The translations under genes were made by a program, and so were the position numbers. Under the pieces are notes generated by a model, which saw nothing but the letters and a program-made list of their open reading frames with translations, ran no database searches and was not told the DNA's origin. This document shows, in pieces, positions 58,627-64,000 of a stretch of 64,000 bases of DNA; the stretch's first letter is position 1; each line of letters opens with the position of its first letter. Origin of the DNA: Rhodamnia argentea (lineage: Eukaryota; Streptophyta; Magnoliopsida; Myrtales; Myrtaceae); NCBI RefSeq assembly GCF_020921035.1, contig NC_063151.1:22512934-22576933 (forward strand), in the 5' to 3' direction.

Positions 58627-61410
58627 AATAATCTTTATTCATCTAACTACTGATAGATAGGAACCAAAGTGGCTGGATGATAAATATTTGTGCTTACGTG
58701 TGTTGTAACTTTCCACCTCTTTGTTTTGGGATCAGATGCGCCTGATACGTGAATTTATTCGATTAAATCTGTCTTGTAATAGGTTTTCTGACTGTAACTT
58801 GAAAGGGGCGATTTGGTGTGCGAAGCTCCTTATTTCAGCATGTCTTCAACTGTGCTTCTCGCTCATTTCTAAGTTTAGTTGTGCATGGTTTGAAAATCTG
58901 TATCGTGACAAGGATTTAGACCCATCACCATGTCATGTAGAATGAGTGTGTGACCTCAACTTAGTATCTGCACTTGTTGCCATTTCGGGTCCGTGTGAAA
59001 ATAACGAGTTCTCTGATACGACCTATTTCAGTGGATTCAATTTCTTCCTACTCCGGCAGGTCCAGTATCCTCCAAAATTGCATGGATAGGTTTTGAGTTG
59101 TGAGTTCATGCACTTTCCCATTATTCGGTTATTTCCCAGCACGCCAAACTTCAAATCAAGAGAGAATTGCTGGAGCGATCAATTTCAGCCAAACCGAACA
59201 GAACAGGGTACAGAAGGATCTTTGCTATACTTAAAGAGGCGGAACCGAAGAAGCGGACGCAACCTTCGGTTGAGCGTTTGAAAAAGAGGAATGTTGTAGG
59301 ATCTTCGCCTCGTTGATGTTACATGCACGCTTGCAGTTGGTTTCCCATCATGCCTTGTATATGGACAAAGAAATGCTTGATGACTTGCCTTGTTTATCGC
59401 GTTCGTAAGAAACTTTCAAGGTAAATGGTGCATATTTGATGCTTCGTTAAAGCTGAGATTCACATCTCTCGCTAGTTCTCAGTGTAAACCATCATCACTT
59501 GCTGGTTCCATTCCATTAGTTGTGAAGCAACGGGAGACTCAGTGCGATGAAAATTCTGCCATCGTGGGTACATCTGAGGTGGTGAATTGAATTGGGATGG
59601 CGACAGCGACGATGGCACGATCGGCACTGGATCCACAGAGTTGGCTGCTCGTTTACGAGCGCATCCTATATGTTGGTGGCGTTTGTCGATATCGAGCTGA
59701 ACAACGTATTTGCTAACAAAGTTCGCCGGTTTCGGAAAGTGGGAGATTTGAGGAAGCCACATGAATCGAAGCATGACATTCCACGGCATTTTGTTGTTTC
59801 ATCGCAGCTGGAAAATAAATCCGAGAATTGGTTTACTTATCGGCTCTAATACCACTTGTTGAGTCCACGCACGACTTTCTATTTATTGAATTCCAATATT
59901 TTGTTGCATCAATTTTTTTTGCTGTTTTTTTTTAACCACTAGGGGCTGTTCCAAGCCAACCTTTGCACTTGGAAAAGGGGAGATTAGGAGTTGAGGAACG
60001 CGCAAGTAAAGAAGTAGGATTTCGCAATCTGCGCGTACAGGTAGCGCACACATTATGATTTGTAAAATAGAATAAGAGAGGAAATCAAATCCAAAAATTC
60101 TTTTTTTTTTTTTTTGTGGGGGAAGTTTGGGGGGGGTTTTATCTTTATGATTTTATTGCGTGAATGACGTGGTTGGTACTCTTTGTACAAATTCAAATTA
60201 TTCCAATTGTGGTTTTGAAACTCAACCCTGATTTGCAATTTAGCAAACAAGCTATTGAGGATAGGACGGGTGCATATTGTTGTGAAGCTGAGCGAATTTC
60301 GAAAGCTGCCAGCGCGAAACGATAAAAACAGAGGCTCGAGGGTAAGGAAAGAGTATCATAGGCTCAGTGAAAGATGCATCAACTCCAAATGATACATTCC
60401 AATTTACATCTCAATTAGATGAATCATTTGTTTACCTAATTGATAGTCTACATCCTATCTGAGATGTTCATAAGGAAAAAGACAGTAAAAGCATGTTCAG
60501 CATCTTTGTTGCGCCATGCTTTAAAAACCAAGTCGACAGAGAGCCCCACCATATCACACCAAGCATGCTGATGAAACAGGTTCGACAGATAGCCGGAGAG
60601 CAAAGAAGCACATTTCCCTTAAGAAGAGGTTCACACGCCAATTTGCCTATTTCGCAAGTCGGAATCATCACAACAGGCCCGACGGTCAGAAGTCAAGTTT
60701 TTGAAGCTCCAGACTTCCAACTTTAGCACGCATCAAATTGACGCATCATATATTAGCTCAGACAGCAGATGAAATTGTGTGTTTGTCCAATAACAATCGT
60801 CGATAAGACACCATCATGAATATTTTATGAATGCAACGAAACCAAGCTGGAAATCAAGACAAAAAAGAGAAGAGGCCATGGAGAAATGGGGAAGTCAGTA
60901 CTCAGGTAAATTGAGCTTTCAGACAAGGTATGTTATATTACGGAGGAAAAAAAGAACGGATCAGACGATGTCAAAATTGAACATTTGAGGTCATTTCCAG
61001 GATGCTTCAAGGAAGCCACGGATATGTACACTCAGAGAGAAACCACTCCGACGAATGAAGTGTTTAGAGTAGGTAATACAAGGAGTTCCACCAAAGATCT
61101 CCATTCCTGCTCCGCCCTTTGCTGGGCGGTTAGTTGCCAATCATCAACTCTATAGAATGACATACCAGAATTTGGAGTGATACTGAACCAGCTCACTCAA
61201 TGTGATAGTGCTCTAACAATGGATAATATGTCATTACCTGTCCTTCCTCCCGAAATTGGTATAATCAGCAAGTGAAAATTTGGAAGTACTTCGACCTTGT
61301 ATTACCATGTCCTGAGGGCCTGCAGTAATTTCAGCCGTTCTCATCTTCACTTTCTGCACAAGCAGCTACAGCCACAACCTGAAAAGTCCGACATGATTAT
61401 GAAAAAGCCT
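58627..61410. other. Spacer between SCL1 and SEUSS
   Basis: Begins with the SCL1 3' UTR and ends with the SEUSS 3' UTR. No gene in between. At 59835-59860 the minus strand reads CAACAAGTGGTATTAGAGCC, a Copia-style LTR end and tRNA-primer site, but no matching LTR or polyprotein region was recognised. The frames at 59472-59850 are not assignable. Confidence 0.5.
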
Positions 61411-63564
61411 TCAGGGGGATTGTTTCCAATCATACGGAAGATTAGTGAAGCCATTCCCAGCCCTGAGCCCACCAAGCATCTGGTTACTCAAATCCTGTTG
61501 GTTACCATTCATACTCTGATCTCGAATCATAGGGGCTACTCCTCTTCCATTCATGAAGGAATTGTTTCCTATCACAGCTCTCACTCCATTGGCCATGGCA
61601 GATGAGCCCATTCCTGCAGCCATGTTGCCGTACAAAGCACCTCCCATACTAGAGCTGTGGGCCATTCCATTCCCCAGCAAGGTGTTGGAAGAACTACTAC
61701 TAAGGCCTGTATTAGAGCTGGTTGGTAAACTCCCATTCACATGTTTAACATCATTTCCTAATGAACCAACACCAACAATACCACCCGCACTGTTGATTTG
61801 GGTTGACATCACTTCTTGCAGAATTTTCTGCACAGAACTCTGGGAATCATTTGGTTCGACCTCACCATTATGATGAGACACTTTTGCAGATGAGTTGGCA
61901 GTACTAATCTGATTCGGAGCTGACAAACCGCCATTACTGTGTGGGGGATTATTACCAGAGGAATGTGTAGGTGATTGAAAAGCCGAAGGATTGTTGAGTT
62001 GAGCAGATGGCAATGTTGTGGAGGAACCAGGGGATGGGATCTGAACACCACTACTTCCATATGGACTGCCTGAATTGCTTATCGAACTTTGCTGTCTCGA
62101 GTTTATAGAATTTTGATGGAGAAGGCCAGGTATGGCATTGCCAGTTGCAGAAGTAGAGGCTGTGTTATTTACAGCTCTAGAACTGTCAGTAGCACCCAGT
62201 TGCACCGGAGGACCTTGAACATTGTTCTGATCATTGTTTGCATTCTGAGACACTGGTTGTTGCTGTTGGTGTGGCTGCTGCTGCGAATGTTCAGCTTGAC
62301 TACGAACCCCGGTTGAAGCACTGTTCCTCCGAGGGTATTTGGCCAAGCTTTCTGAGAGGCCAAAGGAGATAAGGAATGTAAATTTTTATCGCAAACCACA
62401 AGCAGCCAATAACGTATTTCATGAATATATCTAAAACAAATTGGGCAACCAAGAGGGAATGTCCCTTTTAAGCCAAGCATAAAGTGAGTTCTTTTCAATT
62501 TTCCTTTTCATAAGACTAGGAGTCCACAGATTCTTTCCTGAAGTTGGAAGCGGACAATGATGCCCTCCCACCAACTTGTCGTTTTTTATTTTTAAAAATT
62601 ACCTTGATTCTCTGCTCCGGTAAGGGGGAAAAAAAAATCTTCTTGCATGCTCTACCTTCAGAGTCACCAAATATTTTTATTTAATTATGTCACAACCTAG
62701 GCAGGTCATTTCCCTTTTAAGTTGTTTCAATTCTCTTTCTTTCAAATAGAGTCTTTATTTTCGCTATTCAAAGAGTTTCAAAGTTAGACAAGGCTATTAG
62801 TCTCCTTTATCACTTGTAGCTCCGCAAACATAAACAAAAGAAATCTCTTATAGTGGCTTAAACTCAAGTTAACATGATTTAGGAACTCCAAAAGCTAGGC
62901 CTGCACACGCGCGCGCACCTGTGCACAAACACTCCAAGTAGCAGCAACACATATCACATACAAAATGGACGAGATCAAGAAGATTTCTAAGGTTAAATGC
63001 ACAAACTTAACAATACATAATGAGGTACCAATCTTCTTGGCTTCCAACAACACCAGGAGTTACAAAGATTATAAAATCTTCTGTTCTCAAAGCATTCATT
63101 CATTCAAGTTTGTCAAATTTCTAGAAGTACCTTCTAAACTATGCATCAATGACAATCCTGCAGCTTCCACTATTCTCCCACTAAACACTTTATTGATCAA
63201 AAACCAATTACACCACACAATACATGGAGGATTGCCACCAAACTGTAAGTAAATGGTAAATGTATATGGCTAAGAAAATTGTGCGATTGAAAAGGAATCA
63301 GGATAGCTGACGACTTATTGTGTCCTCGATGACAGTACCAGACCAACTTTTGCATTGCAACACAGGATTAAGCAGCAGTTTCATGAGCATTTCTTCACTG
63401 CCTAAACCACCCACCCACCACCCCCAAAAAAAATAAAAAATAAAAGAAAGACACAGAAAGCTCGAGACGACAAATGAGAAACAAAGGAGCTTACCCATAG
63501 GCCCAGTCCGCGTTTGTCGGCTGTAATCAATTAGATCTTTCATGCAATTGACCACTTCTGATAT
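61411..63564 (-). CDS. SEU: Transcriptional co-regulator SEUSS, two 3'-terminal exons (5' part outside the window)
   Basis: SEUSS is a plant LIM-domain-binding-like adaptor that works with LEUNIG to repress floral homeotic genes. The exon 63495-63564 encodes ISEVVNCMKDLIDYSRQTRT then GPM. The last exon, 61411-62351, continues ESLAKYPRRNSAST and runs 313 codons to the stop. The intron is 1.1 kb, donor ATGG|GTAAGC, acceptor CTCAG|AAAGCT, phase 1. The long tail is rich in Gln, Asn and Ser, with the family blocks GNAIPGLLHQNSINSRQQ, SPYGSSGVQIPSPGSST, NDSQSSVQKILQEVM, VGVGSLGNDVKHVNG and the closing NGFTNLPYDWKQSP. The LDB-like dimerisation domain and N-terminus must lie beyond the right edge, as no further exon is visible up to 64000. 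The tail blocks fit SEUSS better than the SLK paralogues. Confidence 0.92.
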
Positions 63565-64000
63565 CTGCAATGTGCATCCAAAAGGTGAGGAATTCAATAA
63601 AGTTCATGTAATTATTTATCGAATATTTCCTAATTAGACATCCCAACCATAGTTGTAAATCTTGAGGTCGATTAACATGAATATTGCAAATCCATGCAGA
63701 TCATCACCATTTTCTGATATTATCTAGGGATAGTAAGTAACAAAGACATTAAATCTTAACATTCCTTATGATGATAAACACCTCAAACTTCAAAAACACA
63801 TAACCATGATATGCAAATCACTTTTATTTTTTTTTATTAATTTTTTTATTTGGATAATAAAGTGAAAGGATTTTTTCCAACTCTATTTTTAAATTTCTAG
63901 AATATTTTCCAACTCCTAGGCTGTAAAGGGATGCTCTTTAATATACTTGCTTGCTTATAAAAAAAAAGAACTTGGAGAAATAAAAGCCAACCAAATACAC
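63565..64000 (-). other. SEUSS intron running off the right edge
   Basis: AT-rich, with no coding resemblance to SEUSS. The next upstream exon should be outside the window. Confidence 0.6.

Noticed and set aside
61553-61873. 106-codon frame opposite the SEUSS last exon
   Set aside because: An antisense shadow of the low-complexity SEUSS tail.
1-64000. CRISPR array, operon or bacterial island
   Set aside because: Spliced plant genes throughout, with no regularly spaced repeats. The direct repeats seen are microsatellites, MITE units or target duplications.

Overview
This is plant nuclear DNA, almost certainly from a core eudicot. The protein-coding genes have GT-AG introns and belong to plant-only families: a CC-NB-ARC resistance gene, a TOM1-like protein, a DnaJ-X chaperone, plantacyanins, an R2R3-MYB, a GRAS protein and SEUSS. 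Spacers are AT-rich and crowded with small inverted-repeat elements. The repeat style reminds me of Myrtaceae such as Eucalyptus or Syzygium, but that is an impression and was not tested.

Layout. 1-1523: 5' two-thirds of a CNL resistance gene (minus strand, cut by the left edge). 3513-11647: nine-exon TOM1-like (TOL) VHS-GAT gene (minus), with an RTE-type LINE fragment in its first coding intron. 13181-17404: ten-exon J-domain/DnaJ-X gene (minus) with a GC-AG intron. 20907-21905: single-exon, GC-rich six-pass membrane protein (minus). 27392-27874 and 29356-29829: two plantacyanin copies (minus), the first broken and the second apparently whole. 31247-34808: carboxyphosphonoenolpyruvate-mutase-like gene (minus), probably decayed. 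35190-37950: old L1-type LINE (minus). 41452-42804: R2R3-MYB of the subgroup 21 type (minus). 43400-55300: gene-poor, made largely of nested inverted-repeat elements. 57061-58626: SCL1-type GRAS gene (plus) with a long 5' leader region. 61411-63564: 3' exons of SEUSS (minus), continuing past the right edge.

The genes are unrelated housekeeping, regulatory and defence genes in ordinary plant order. I see no operon-like grouping or metabolic cluster. The only local duplication is the plantacyanin pair. TOL (ubiquitinated cargo sorting), SCL1, MYB and SEUSS (transcription) act in separate pathways.

I did not find a new biological system. The items most worth a second look are an altered P-loop in the resistance gene, the GC-AG intron, the decayed mutase and plantacyanin, and several mobile elements with readable ends. 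Those include a Mutator-like MITE with a perfect 10-bp target duplication nested in another MITE, a hAT-like element with a 7-bp flanking repeat, a long foldback element holding an LTR, and a small element whose two ends are each hairpins. Exon boundaries were worked out by hand from splice consensus and protein-family continuity. No alignment or database search was run.
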